From Larix sibirica (lineage: Eukaryota; Streptophyta; Pinopsida; Pinales; Pinaceae), in the NCBI GenBank assembly GCA_004151065.3, contig NWUY0300028209.1:12062-33634 (forward strand): a stretch of 21,573 nt of DNA, in the 5' to 3' direction. A model generated the notes under the pieces. The model worked only from the letters and a program-made list of their open reading frames with translations, ran no database searches and was not told the DNA's origin. Below, in pieces: positions 8,752 through 18,101 of this stretch. Position 1 is the first letter of the stretch, and each line of letters starts with the position of its first letter. A program made the position numbers and the translations under genes.

Positions 8752-9044
8752 TTTTCTGTCCATTTTTTACGGCTCTATTATTCGGCTATACTTTTTTATC
8801 TTTCCTTTCTGCTAGTTACCGTTAAACACTTGGGACCTTTGGCTTGTACTTATTCTTTTTGGGGGATGGTTATATTTCGTTATATTTGGTTGGTTATATC
8901 CCGTTATATTTGGTTTGATCTGTCATGGAAGTCATGGTATGGACTTAGTACTATTCTGGATCTTTATGTAATGCTGGACCTTACTGCTCATGCACTATTT
9001 ATACTCTTAATACAATATAGTTATTTTCTTTTGAAAAAAAAGAA
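8752..9044 (+). other. LINE 3' untranslated region and A-rich tail
   Basis: No coding sequence is seen. A 24-bp unit of the GGTTATATYYCGTTATATTTGG type occurs twice in a row (8868-8891, 8892-8915), differing at two bases. The region ends with TTTTGAAAAAAAAGAA directly before the right target duplication. It looks like the priming end of the element. Confidence 0.65.
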
Positions 9045-9056
9045 GCATATGTGTAA
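9045..9056. repeat. Right target-site duplication of the LINE
   Basis: This is the identical partner of 7104-7115. Downstream the gypsy frame resumes with codons for NDNKLFYVD, the usual acidic linker that follows the gag zinc knuckle. Confidence 0.88.
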
Positions 9057-9250
9057 TGATAATAAATTATTCTATGTGGACATTTGGCAAGTGGAAAAAG
9101 TATTTATTAATTATGGTAGTCCCCATAATTTAGCTGACCACAAATTATTAGCAAAACTTCTCAATTGCTTTATATATCCAGCGGCAAAGTTTAAATTACT
9201 GATTGCAAATGCAAATGGAGGTACTCCCATTAACATTGAAAATTGAGAAA
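9057..9250 (+). pseudogene. Ty3/gypsy aspartic protease remnant
   Basis: The frame continues from the zinc-knuckle segment through KLFYVD and, after an apparent deletion, into VFINYGSPHNL, KLLAKLLNCFIYPA and a LLIANANGG segment, ending at a stop at 9244-9246. This order matches the retropepsin region of plant Ty3/gypsy polyproteins. The catalytic triplet, normally Asp-Ser/Thr-Gly, reads Asn-Tyr-Gly here (9109-9117), so the fragment cannot be an active protease. Reverse transcriptase, RNase H and integrase of this element are absent, and the following sequence is the upstream region of the SDE3-like gene. Confidence 0.7.
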
Positions 9251-9703
9251 GATTCAATTTTGATCACTACATAAATGTGTCATGGTCTAAGCTAGCCCAC
9301 AAACTAGATAAATATCAAAATTAAAAATTAGAATTACAATTGGCAATGCGGACTTGAATAATTAACCTCGGGTACGTAAAGTGAATGCGCCATGACTAGA
9401 TGTCCCACAGAACATAATAAAAGAAGAATGACTCAAGAATGAAGGACACTGTTTATTCAGACGGAGCTGCTGTAAAATCCAATTTGATGCCGCCACAGGG
9501 CATCATCCAGTGCGATAGTACCCACTCTCAGACATCGTACATCCAGTGGGGGCGACTATACAGAAACCTTCCAGGCGAAGTAATGTAATATAACAGCCCG
9601 GAATCTTCTCCTCTGATTTCTTTGTAAGCGCACTAAAGGGCAAGATAAGGAAGGAGAAACCAGCTGGAGTTCTCCCTCAAACATCTGGAACCAGTAAAAC
9701 CAA
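9251..9703 (+). promoter_or_regulatory. Upstream region and 5' leader of the SDE3-like gene
   Basis: This is less AT-rich than its surroundings from about 9440 onward. A possible TATA box (GACTATACAG) is at about 9554-9563. The nonamer CATCCAGTG occurs at 9504 and 9540. If transcription starts about 30 bases after the TATA-like site, the leader would be roughly 110 bases. An ATG directly followed by TAA (9583-9588) lies near that start. No insertion-element end is visible, so the gypsy remnant may supply part of the upstream region. Confidence 0.4.
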
Positions 9704-12700
9704 ATGGAAGAAATTGAGGTCTCTTACCCATTTCCTGCACTGGATGGCGCACCGCAGTCAGTCAGCAATGGAGAAACAGTTACAACGATCTTGTCGATTC
9801 GAAACATTAGTTCCACCAATTATGCAAAATTGGTGGCGGTTAGGATTGATTCCTCAGAGCCAAAGGGCTCATTTACTCTTTGTCACAGAGGATCATCATC
9901 ATCCTCAGCCTCAGCTTCATCTTCATCACAGCCGGTGACAAGCGATGTTATCAGGTTCCCTGGAAACACAGGGTCAATGAAACCAGGGAGGCACATTATG
10001 CTGGACTTATCGTTTACCCCGAAACGGTCCGGTTTGAACAAAGTGTCTATTGTGGTTGATATCGGGGAGAAGGAAATTGTGCGCACTGCTACTTTGTTGG
10101 CTCGTCGATACACACCTCAGCTGAAACAAGAATACGACTTTCCAGTTCCAGATCACTTGAAGGAGAGCTTTAGAACGAACAGAACACCAGAGATCCTTCT
10201 GAGAGGGTTATCTAAAGAAACATATTGCGAGTACTTCTCCACCTTGCTATATTTGGAGGATCTCCATTTGAAGGTATGATTTCTTTTTGGAATTTTCGAA
10301 ATCTAATCGCCAGTTGTCCATTAATTTTTGAGAAAGATAAAATAGCAGAGGTCCATTTTAGTCTTGATTCCAAATTCATTAAAATCTTTTAAGATAACAA
10401 AAAGGATGTCTTTAAAAAAAGTTTTAGAATGAAGATAAATTTGCAATGTGAAATTTTTTAGGTTTTTAATGTTAAAATGGATGCAAAGTCTTATGAATCT
10501 AAAGAGTTAATTCCTTGTTAATATTAATATTATGGAATGTGATATGAGTTATAGATTTAATTTGGAATGTGTTATGAGGTATTTAGATATTGAATTTTTG
10601 ATAAAGATGTGATTATGAAATGTTGTATGAAGTATTTACAGAATAAATTTTTGAATGAAATGTGATAAGATGTATTTAAGAATAATAATTTTAAATGGAT
10701 TAACATGTTATCAGGATCTTTGAAATAAAATAATATGATATGAGGTATTTAAAAATTGAATTTTGAATGCTAGCAGGATCTTTGAAATAAAATAATATGA
10801 TATGAGGTATTTAAAAATTGAATTTTGAATGGAATGTGATATGAAGAAATTAGGAATAAAATTTTTGAATAAAATGTGGTAGGATATATTTAAGAGTAGA
10901 AAATTTGAAATGGATTAATATCGGCAAGTATGATGTATTCAAGAATTGAATTTTGAAATAAAATAAATATAATATGAATTATTTAAAATTTGAATTTGAA
11001 TTAATGATATTAAAGTTTTCACTATTTACTTTTATTAAACACAATTTTAACAGTCCAAATCTTTAGATTAACTAACTATGTTGTATTATCCAAATCAAAC
11101 CTTATTACAAAATAAAATAAAATAAAATCTAAGATATTTAATTTTACATTGCAGCAGGATTTATGAGAAATTAAAACTTTTCAACGACATCTCATGTGAA
11201 CATATTTTTCGTCAACACAATCTATAGGGGATCGGCCAATCTATATGATCATTAGCAGATGTTTAGGGATTAGTAACATCTATGTTTTTCTGCTATTTTT
11301 GGAACAAGCCAATGGTGGTTTTATTTTGTAAATTTTGAAAGACATATGTAAGATGGTGAACATAAGTCATCAGATGACTAATGAATTTTGTACTATTTAA
11401 TTCATATATGAATAAGAACGGAACTCAAAAATTTAAACCCAACTAAAAACTATACAATGCAATCAGAACCAAGAGATTCTAAAGATGGAAAAGCTATAAA
11501 AACCCTAAGCATCCCATCCTCTCTCCAACACGTACTGCTCTAACTTGTCATTCCCCATCCTCTTAACTTGGCATTGCCCATTTTCCTAACGTAAGACTCT
11601 TATTTATACTATGAAGTGGTTTAGGCTGTTGTGGGTGGAGATCAGGTTGGTACAATCTATGATATCTCCATTCAGGGTCATGCATTTTTGCATTTATTCA
11701 TTTTTTTTTGTCATTTTGAAAATGAAATATTTCTGATTAAAGATAAAATAGATTCCCACTTAAGATGTTAAATCCCTTACTCTTTACTATTAATCTCCCA
11801 ATTCACTCTCACTCCAACTTACAAACTGAATACAAGGCACATCCCAACCAATTCATTCTCACTCCAACTTACAGACTGAATACAACGCACATCCCAACCC
11901 TAACTGTACAACAGTTGGATTCTCTCAGCACAAGGCACATCCCAACCCTCGCTGTACAACACTTGGATTCTCTCAGCACAAGAATATAGATTATTTAGCT
12001 GTATTACAACTTTGATAAGAAAATAGTTTTTAATGTAGTGGTAATCAGCTATATCGTATGATTGAGCTGAATGCTTTTTTTTGATGTGGAAACATAGGAA
12101 ATGAGTGAACAAAGCGTAAAGGTAAAGATGAGATTGGACAAGGAATCTCAGCTAGTGGTAGTGCGGAAATTGCAAGGCCGTGGGCAGAACAATAGTGGAG
12201 TCCGTTCACCGTCTACACTAGATCATGTGCGCATCAAGGATCCAAATAAAAATGGCAAGGAGTATAAGGTTAGTGCTCTTCAGTTTTCTGTGTGTGTAAT
12301 TTAGAATCTTGAATCACTACCTTTATACTTGATTCGATGCACTTTTGGAATGCGTCTGCATTTTCTCTGTATCTTTTTAACTTTCTTGAAACGATTGAAA
12401 CAGGGATACATCAATAAGGTCGACAAGAGTAAAGTATTCGTGAGATTCGAAAGACGATTTTATGTGAATTCCAACATCGAGTATGAGGCGAGGTTTTCGT
12501 ACAACAGGAGCAATATAATACGGGGACATCATGCAATTGCAAAAATAGAGGGCTTGAGCAACAGCTTTTTATTTCCAACCGAATCCCCGGCAAGCACAGT
12601 GCAGTCCCCTACTGATCATGGAGAAACGGAAATAGATCTTGATACTTGTTTCAATCCATTGCTTAATTCAGATCATTTAAGTGCAGTTATGGGCATACTC

Positions 12701-13396
12701 AAATGCAGTGGTTCTCCACCTTACCTAGTCTATGGAAAACCTCGTACAGGCACCACTGCAACTATTACCGAAGCAATACAGCAAGTCCATAAGAACAATC
12801 CAAATGCCAGGATCCTTGCTTGCACGCCTTTCAATCGCACATCTGACTCCCTGCTCAAAAGATTCATCGGATCTCAAATCCAATATATGGAGATCTTCAG
12901 GTTGAATGCCAAATTTCGCCAATTATATGATGAAGTGCCACCAGAGATTTATCCCTACTGTTGCTTCAATGAAGAGGAGCAAACCTACTATTGTCCTCGT
13001 CTACATGAGCTCAGGGAATACAAGTTAATTGTATCGACATACATGAGTACTGCGAGGCTTCATGCCAGTGGACTGCATGCCGGGCATTTTACACACATAT
13101 TCTTAGATATAGCCGGACAAGGTTCCGAGCCAGAGACAATGGTGGCTGTTGCAAATTTTGCTACTGATCAGACTGTGGTCGTAGTTTCAGGTAATCTTGG
13201 GGAATTGGCACATGAAATTAGTTGTCCGATGGCTCGAAAGTTTGGGTTAAGCAAATCTTATTTGAAGCGGTTCACTGAACTTCCCTTCTATTCTAATTTG
13301 GGGTGTGGTGAAGGAAAACAGCCATTTGTGTCGAAGCTGGAAAAAGACTTTGACGATCCCCTTGCAGAAAATGAGAGAAGAGGACTAAGAATGTGA
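9704..13396 (+). CDS. SDE3/MOV10-like RNA helicase, truncated and motif-degenerate
   Basis: Three exons, 9704-10273, 12098-12268 and 12404-13396, are joined by two phase-0 introns (GTATGA...CATAG and GTTAGT...AACAG). They encode 577 residues. The first ATG follows an in-frame TAA nine bases upstream. Residues 1-190 match the N-terminal region of plant SDE3 (APQSVSNGET near the start, a Ser-rich insert at about 66-78). Residues 191-345 match the middle region. Residues 346-550 match RecA domain 1, including EIFRLNAKFR and a GHFTHIFLD segment. Canonical SDE3 is a roughly 1,000-residue superfamily 1 RNA helicase that supports RNA silencing. Here Walker A reads GKPRTGTT (358-365, Lys to Thr), Walker B reads DIAG (482-485, Glu to Ile), motif III is altered (SGNLGEL), and the frame ends before motif IV. 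ATPase and unwinding activity are very unlikely. It may be a pseudogene with an open frame or a non-catalytic paralogue. Confidence 0.8.
10712..10831. repeat. Perfect 58-bp direct repeat in intron 1
   Basis: Positions 10712-10769 and 10774-10831 are identical by eye and separated by CTAG, giving a period of 62 bp. Both start CAGGATCTTTGAAATAAAA. The surrounding sequence (10520-10990) consists of more diverged relatives, so this is the youngest step of an older array. Confidence 0.8.
11800..11979. repeat. Two adjoining 48-50 bp tandem repeats in intron 1
   Basis: Copies of a 50-bp unit (11800-11849, 11850-11899; start AATTCAYTCTCACTCC) run into copies of a 48-bp unit (11884-11931, 11932-11979; start AASGCACATCCCAACCC). 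The two families overlap at the shared word GCACATCCCAACC. This pattern suggests that short shared word was the register for successive slippage or unequal exchange. Confidence 0.8.
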
Positions 13397-13545
13397 GTTT
13401 GATGATCCCCTATATGACTGGATATAAGTAGAAAGAATGTGAGTTTGATGATCCCCTATATGACTGGATATAAGTAGAAAGTTGATGCGTATATATAGTG
13501 TAATGTGCGTTGTGGATGCAGTAGATAATGTGCGTTGTGGATGCA
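13390..13545. repeat. Perfect 46-bp tandem duplication and a second 25-bp repeat at the gene end
   Basis: Positions 13390-13435 and 13436-13481 are identical. The unit contains GAGTTTGATGATCCCCT, closely related to the coding stretch GACTTTGACGATCCCCT at 13346-13362. About 20 bases further on, TAATGTGCGTTGTGGATGCA occurs at 13501-13520 and again at 13526-13545. The SDE3-like stop codon (13394-13396) lies inside the first 46-bp copy. Confidence 0.85.
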
Positions 13546-14613
13546 TGGAATCTTGTATGGAATGGACGTCACAGCAAGTTCTGGAGGTTTCAGGAAATTG
13601 TGAACATTGCAATTTTTTGAGTTTCATGACTGTCACTGAATGAATATTTATTTTTCTTTGACAGCATTTTCTCCAAAAGAATGTTATCTAATATTCTAGA
13701 TATGATATTCAAGATATGACTAGAAAATTTTCAAAAAGATTTAAAATACAATATTGTCATATTATATATATATATATGAATTTTCATACTAAAAAGATGA
13801 ATTTAACTAACCAAATTAGTTCCACTTCATGATATATGGTGACTTAACTCATCAAATGCCAACTTCCTTATCACTACAAGTTATTGTCATAATAAAATAT
13901 AAATATTTAATGTGTAATCATACACATCTCAAGAAAAACAGATCCCAATTACAATATTTTATGTTTTATTTCTTTTGTAAATTTTGAATTATACATATAA
14001 TATGACTATGACAATGACAGAGACAGAGGATATGCTTTTCTAAATAGATGATATTAATATGCTTTTACTTTATAAAAGAAAATGCCTTTAGGAAAATCAG
14101 GTAAATAGGAAGAAAAGTAAAGATTATTGTAAACCGACTCCATGTAAGAGAGTAGATGTTAACTAAAATAGGATTATCATAAACCTGATAATAACTGTAG
14201 GTAAGAAAGTAAATGTTAATTAAGGTAAGAGTATTATTAGTAATAGTTTTTAATGGTGTAAAAGGATATTATGTATTAAATATAAATGAGTCAAAAAGCT
14301 AAACGTGTAATCATAATTTGTAATAATATAATTTTAATAAAATAAATGAATAATACTTAAAAGATTTAATAGAGTTGAATATATATATATAAAAGAGGAA
14401 CAAGCAATTATTATATTAAAATTTCAAAATTATAGAAAACATTTAATAACATTGAATTTTTTATAACAAAACACTATATATGAGAACAATACATTATGAC
14501 TCTAAACATGATTAGTTTTTTATATTGATTCTTTAGGAATATATATAAATAAGAAAAAAATTATGGAAAAATTTTAAGTAAATTATTTAACACTTTATCA
14601 TCATACATATGGT
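13546..14613. other. AT-rich spacer downstream of the SDE3-like gene
   Basis: No gene is seen. Short AT microsatellites are at 13763-13778 and 14379-14391. A loose duplication of about 50 bp starts with GATTAT at 14122 and 14172. I found no sequence resembling helicase motifs IV to VI, so the missing half of the SDE3-like protein is not simply in a downstream exon before the LTR. Confidence 0.55.
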
Positions 14614-14686
14614 TGTAACATCCCATATTTTGACTTTGATATTCGTATTGTTATTATATGAACATATGGACTACCTATATGTGTGG

Positions 14687-14793
14687 ATAATAAATATAAT
14701 TTATCTTTTGTTTTATTAATGGTGATGAATATGTTATTTNATAATAAACATAATTTATCTTTTGTTTTATTAATGGTGATGAATATGTTATTT
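14687..14793. repeat. 53-bp duplication on both sides of an N
   Basis: Positions 14687-14739 and 14741-14793 differ at one base and are separated only by the N at 14740. This is what results when two overlapping contig or read ends are joined without being merged. It is probably an assembly artefact and not a biological repeat. Confidence 0.8.
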
Positions 14794-15224
14794 CATTTGA
14801 ACATGCAAATTGAATGTGGCATATCCATATGTGAATGTCAATTAGTTTGTACTTTGGATATATAACAAGTACAACATATACTTCAAAGGAGCTTACATTA
14901 TTATTAAAATGTCATTTTAGTGATATAGGTTATCACCTTATAGACTTGGATATGTTTATACATGAGATTTATGTTGGTGGTGAACTAACCCACATCTTGA
15001 CTAGCTAGAAGATAGTTAGATTCGTAAAGTGCCAAGGAGCTCAAGATGTCCGGGACATCAAGAGGAAAAATTAGTGATAATAGTTTTCTTATGATTTAAT
15101 TGTGAATATCAATATTTCTATGACTTGTGGGTGAGTGTGAGTTTTAATAGGAACCACATCATGCCCAAAATGATTCTTTGATGATGTGACTGTAAGAACA
15201 ATAATTGCACAGTATGCCTCAATA

Positions 15225-15440
15225 TAGGGTGTCGACCCTAGATATATCAGGAGGGGTGGAGGTATTTCCCACCATGTATCCATCGAAACCTGGAGTCATG
15301 GGAGGGTTGTGCAGAGACACAATCCCCAAATTGTGTGATGATGACTACTAGTTGTTTGTTTGGGAGGCTTGGTCGATATAGTCGACACTTCCACNCTTCC
15401 ACTTACGGGTTATATCTGGGGTTAGGTCAACATAGTTGAC
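15225..15440. promoter_or_regulatory. Cluster of three dyad-symmetric sites in LTR-2
   Basis: Site one is TAGGGTGTCGACCCTA (15225-15240, 6-bp arms). Site two is GTCGATATAGTCGAC (15372-15386, 5-bp arms). Site three is GTCAACATAGTTGAC (15426-15440, 5-bp arms). Sites two and three share the spacer yATAG and lie 54 bases apart, including one N. The arms of site three are the TTGAC core of plant W-boxes, and the arms of site one contain the ACCCTA core of telo-boxes. Function is not shown. They could be protein-binding sites or part of a folded LTR RNA. Confidence 0.45.
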
Positions 15441-16571
15441 ACTCTAGCATAGTCCAACAGAGGAAAGGATAGGATGTGGAAGATGCAAGTAGGTTAGGGA
15501 GGAAGGATGGTTCGAAGTAATTTAGAAGGATGTTGTGAGTATGTTATTTAACAACTTGGTTATTTTTGTGTGCTAAAAGTCTTTCTTTACTCATGTTTGA
15601 TGATACGAGTATGTTGTTCCATTTGTATTGAATTATTGTAAACTAGTTTGATTGTTAGATATTGAGAACTCTATTTGTTATCTTCCATACTTGGATGAGA
15701 ATGAGAACATACATGTATATGTACACTAACTATGTATACCTACGTTGTGCATGTACACTAGTGTAATAAATTGATTTATTAATTACTAAATGAATGGTTA
15801 GTGATGGTAGGAAGTATATTTAATACATATAAATATCTAGTAGCATTAAACACCCTTCTTGAATTTCATTAATGGCTGGTATGATGAATTAAACATGTAT
15901 GGTAGGTTCCATAAATTTTGAGGGAAAGTGTCAAATTCATTTATAAGCTAGCATGAAAAGAAAGTCTGCCTATTTTATATTTATTTTTATTCAATTCATT
16001 ATTTTATTTTAGATGTCTTTTTCCCTAAAATCTAGAAGGGGTGGTAAATGGTTCATAAATGAGGGTGGTTGAGGAGACTTGGGAAAAAAGTGTATGGAAT
16101 TTCATAAATAGAGAGGGTGAAGAGGAGTTGAGGATTTATTTTTTATTGGAAGTTCTTTTGGGAGTGTTTGTGGACATGTGAGAGCTTATTGAGAGGTGGA
16201 AGAATTCTTGGAAGAAATATTTTCATGGAACAAGTTCTTAGATTTATTGTGCATAATTGTTCTTAGAGTCATGGGCATGGAGGGACAAGAAACATAAATG
16301 TTTCTTGGATATAGGAAGCTAGAAAGGCTCCTAGTTAGCAGGGAGATTTAATTACATTATGGGCATCGAAGGACGGTGAAGATAGGATCTTGTACCTATT
16401 GAAATATTACTACATTCTTGGACAAATTCGACATTTAAACATGTAGTTTTTAGTAAGTGATTGCTTAAATTCATGTTATACTTATTATTTGTTGTTGTAC
16501 GCATGTTTACGATGTTAGTTAGTATAGTTATAGTGTTTCGTTAAAAAAGTAAGGTCTAGAGGCTATACATT

Positions 16572-16584
16572 TGGTATGATATCC
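16572..16584 (+). other. Degenerate initiator-Met primer-binding site
   Basis: TGGTATGATATCC matches 10 of 13 positions of the plant initiator-Met site TGGTATCAGAGCC and lies two bases after the CA that ends LTR-2. The location is right. The three mismatches suggest an old or inactive element. Confidence 0.45.
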
Positions 16585-16977
16585 AAGTTAACTAGACACC
16601 TTAGATATATAATCCACCTAGTAAAAACCAACATTGATTCTAAATGAATTTGGGAGTTATGTACTAAACCTTTCAAACAAAATTATTGGAATGGAATTCA
16701 ATGTGAATGCAATTCCGACAGAACCAACCATCAGTCATAAATTTCAACTCCACAATGAGTGTACATATTTACAATGAACCCACTTTCCATTCACGTCTAG
16801 ATCATATACATGTGTGCATGACATGCCCGAGTTAGGTTTGGAGCATACAACTCTTTAAAAAGGCTCCTAAATTCTCTTAGTTGAGGGACTCAAAATTCTA
16901 TGAAACTCTGATTTTCCAAGCATTCGACGTCTCTTGTGTCATAGTGCAGAAGTCTTGGGATCCGCCTTACTCATCTC

Positions 16978-17051
16978 CAATCCAAAATTTGAATTCTAAG
17001 AAGTTTGAATTTTACAATCCAAAATTTGAATTCTAAGAAGTTTGAATTTTA
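16978..17051. repeat. 37-bp tandem duplication
   Basis: CAATCCAAAATTTGAATTC begins at 16978 and again at 17015. The two copies are identical by eye over 37 bases and end GTTTGAATTTTA. The duplication accounts for the start of the long plus-strand frame at 17005, which I therefore do not call a gene. Confidence 0.8.
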
Positions 17052-17666
17052 TACTAATAAGGCTTACCCTGAATTATCCATTAAGATGCATACATTTACC
17101 CAAACCTTGCAAATTCTCAAGTTTAACATTTCAATTAGAGTTCGAGGTAGCCATTACTTGGTCCAAATATTTGTTTTATTATTGTTGGGGGAGACATTTA
17201 ATAAGTTATATGATATTATACTCATTTTTCTTTCAAATTATTTTGTTTACAAAGTCTTCTATTTTGAACTTTCACATTATCATTATTATCTTGACAATAC
17301 AATTTCAAATAGTTGCGAGAAAGGTGTTTGGTTATATTTAAAAGAATCAGGATTAAGAAATCAATCTCATATTCTTTTGTTTACAAATATTTATGTTTTG
17401 ATGTGTCACACCATCTTCATTATTTGACAAGATTTCAACATTGGGGTAAGGTGTACTATTTATATTCAAAATACTTAGCATAAAGAGATCAATATGAATT
17501 GTAATGATTTTTTTTGTTTTGTTTTTGGACACAATATTTTATACACTATAAGCATGTCAATTTTCACGATTCACGATGCATATAAGCATTTAATAATAGA
17601 AGAAGATAATAATAAATAAGTGATGAACAAGTGCAAAATTTTCACCTCACAAGGCCATATAAATAA

Positions 17667-18101
17667 TTAATATGAGGTTTTACTAAAATTTGTTTTCATT
17701 ATATTGACACCATGAACCCACACCAACCCTTTACCCACATTAGTAAAAACATGAGACTTATTGCCAACACCTAGTCTTACTAGGGTACCATCACGTCCTG
17801 TACAATTGCATCTTTCACTATGTATTGGCATTTGTCCTACTTTTTTCTCACTGTATCTATGATTATTTACCCTTTTGGTACCATGATTGGGTCTTCCACA
17901 GAGGACTGGTAAGCATCCAACAATAATTGTTTCTCTCCAACATGCCATTCCTTTAAACCTTAGGAGTGAGAGAAATATATACCAACTTAGTTCATGGGAA
18001 AAAAACACATGTTTGATTGTTATAAAAACTAGCAGATTGTTTTGCAAAAAAAAAAATGGTTTCCAATTTCCCAAATGAATCAAAATCCAATTCCCATACA
18101 C
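17667..18101 (-). other. Unrecognised 144-codon minus-strand frame
   Basis: The frame is open from 18101 down to 17667. The first half is hydrophobic and Phe-rich. The second half contains GMACWRETIIVGCLPVLCG, then CNCTGRDGTLVRLG and a Gly/Val-rich end. Four cysteines lie in the second half. I do not recognise a family. The base composition is like the surrounding non-coding DNA, no promoter or partner domain is visible, and it lies between two LTR copies. It may be a relic of a transposon protein or a chance frame. Confidence 0.15.

Larger units (their letters stand above)
7116..9044 (+). mobile_element. 5'-truncated L1-type LINE inserted in a gypsy element
   Basis: The insertion of about 1.93 kb is bounded by a perfect 12-bp duplication and ends in an A-rich tail (GAAAAAAAAGAA, 9033-9044), both hallmarks of target-primed reverse transcription. 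From 5' to 3' it holds a 69-70 bp tandem repeat, the end of ORF2 downstream of the reverse transcriptase core, a zinc-binding reverse-transcriptase-associated domain, an RNase H domain, and a 3' UTR of about 290 bases. The UTR includes a 24-bp tandem duplication (8868-8915). Endonuclease and the catalytic part of reverse transcriptase are missing, so it cannot move by itself. Confidence 0.85.
10274..12097 (+). other. Intron 1 of the SDE3-like gene, 1.8 kb
   Basis: The intron is bounded by AAG|GTATGA and CATAG|GAA. No further exon is seen: the flanking exons join in phase 0 at the expected place in the SDE3 protein. The first half is an AT-rich array of diverged units carrying GAATGTGATATGARGTATTTA-like words. 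It includes a perfect 58-bp duplication. The end carries two families of about 50-bp repeats (11800-11979). A TATA-like CTATAAAAACCC is at 11494-11505. Confidence 0.7.
14614..16569 (+). mobile_element. Long LTR (LTR-2), about 2 kb
   Basis: The start TGTAACATCCC is typical of plant Ty3/gypsy-type LTRs. The end ...CTATACA is followed two bases later by a degenerate primer site. The segment 14913-15879 is repeated in direct orientation at 20570-21573, 5.66 kb away, as expected for a pair of LTRs. The segment carries three short inverted repeats (15225-15240, 15372-15386, 15426-15440). Two single-N gaps (14740, 15395) interrupt it, each with duplicated flanks. The frames inside are not genes. Confidence 0.55.

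Noticed and set aside
9714-9938. Frames overlapping exon 1 of the SDE3-like gene
   Set aside because: They are shadows of the real frame; the Ser-rich codon run keeps other frames open.
12329-12403. N-terminal extension of exon 3 upstream to 12329
   Set aside because: This is intron 2 read-through. A clear acceptor (AAACAG) at 12398-12403 joins exon 2 and exon 3 in phase 0 at a conserved place.
17005-17427. 140-codon plus-strand frame in the LTR-2 interior
   Set aside because: It starts within a 37-bp tandem duplication, is rich in Phe, Ile and Tyr as expected of translated AT-rich DNA, and overlaps a second frame of similar quality.
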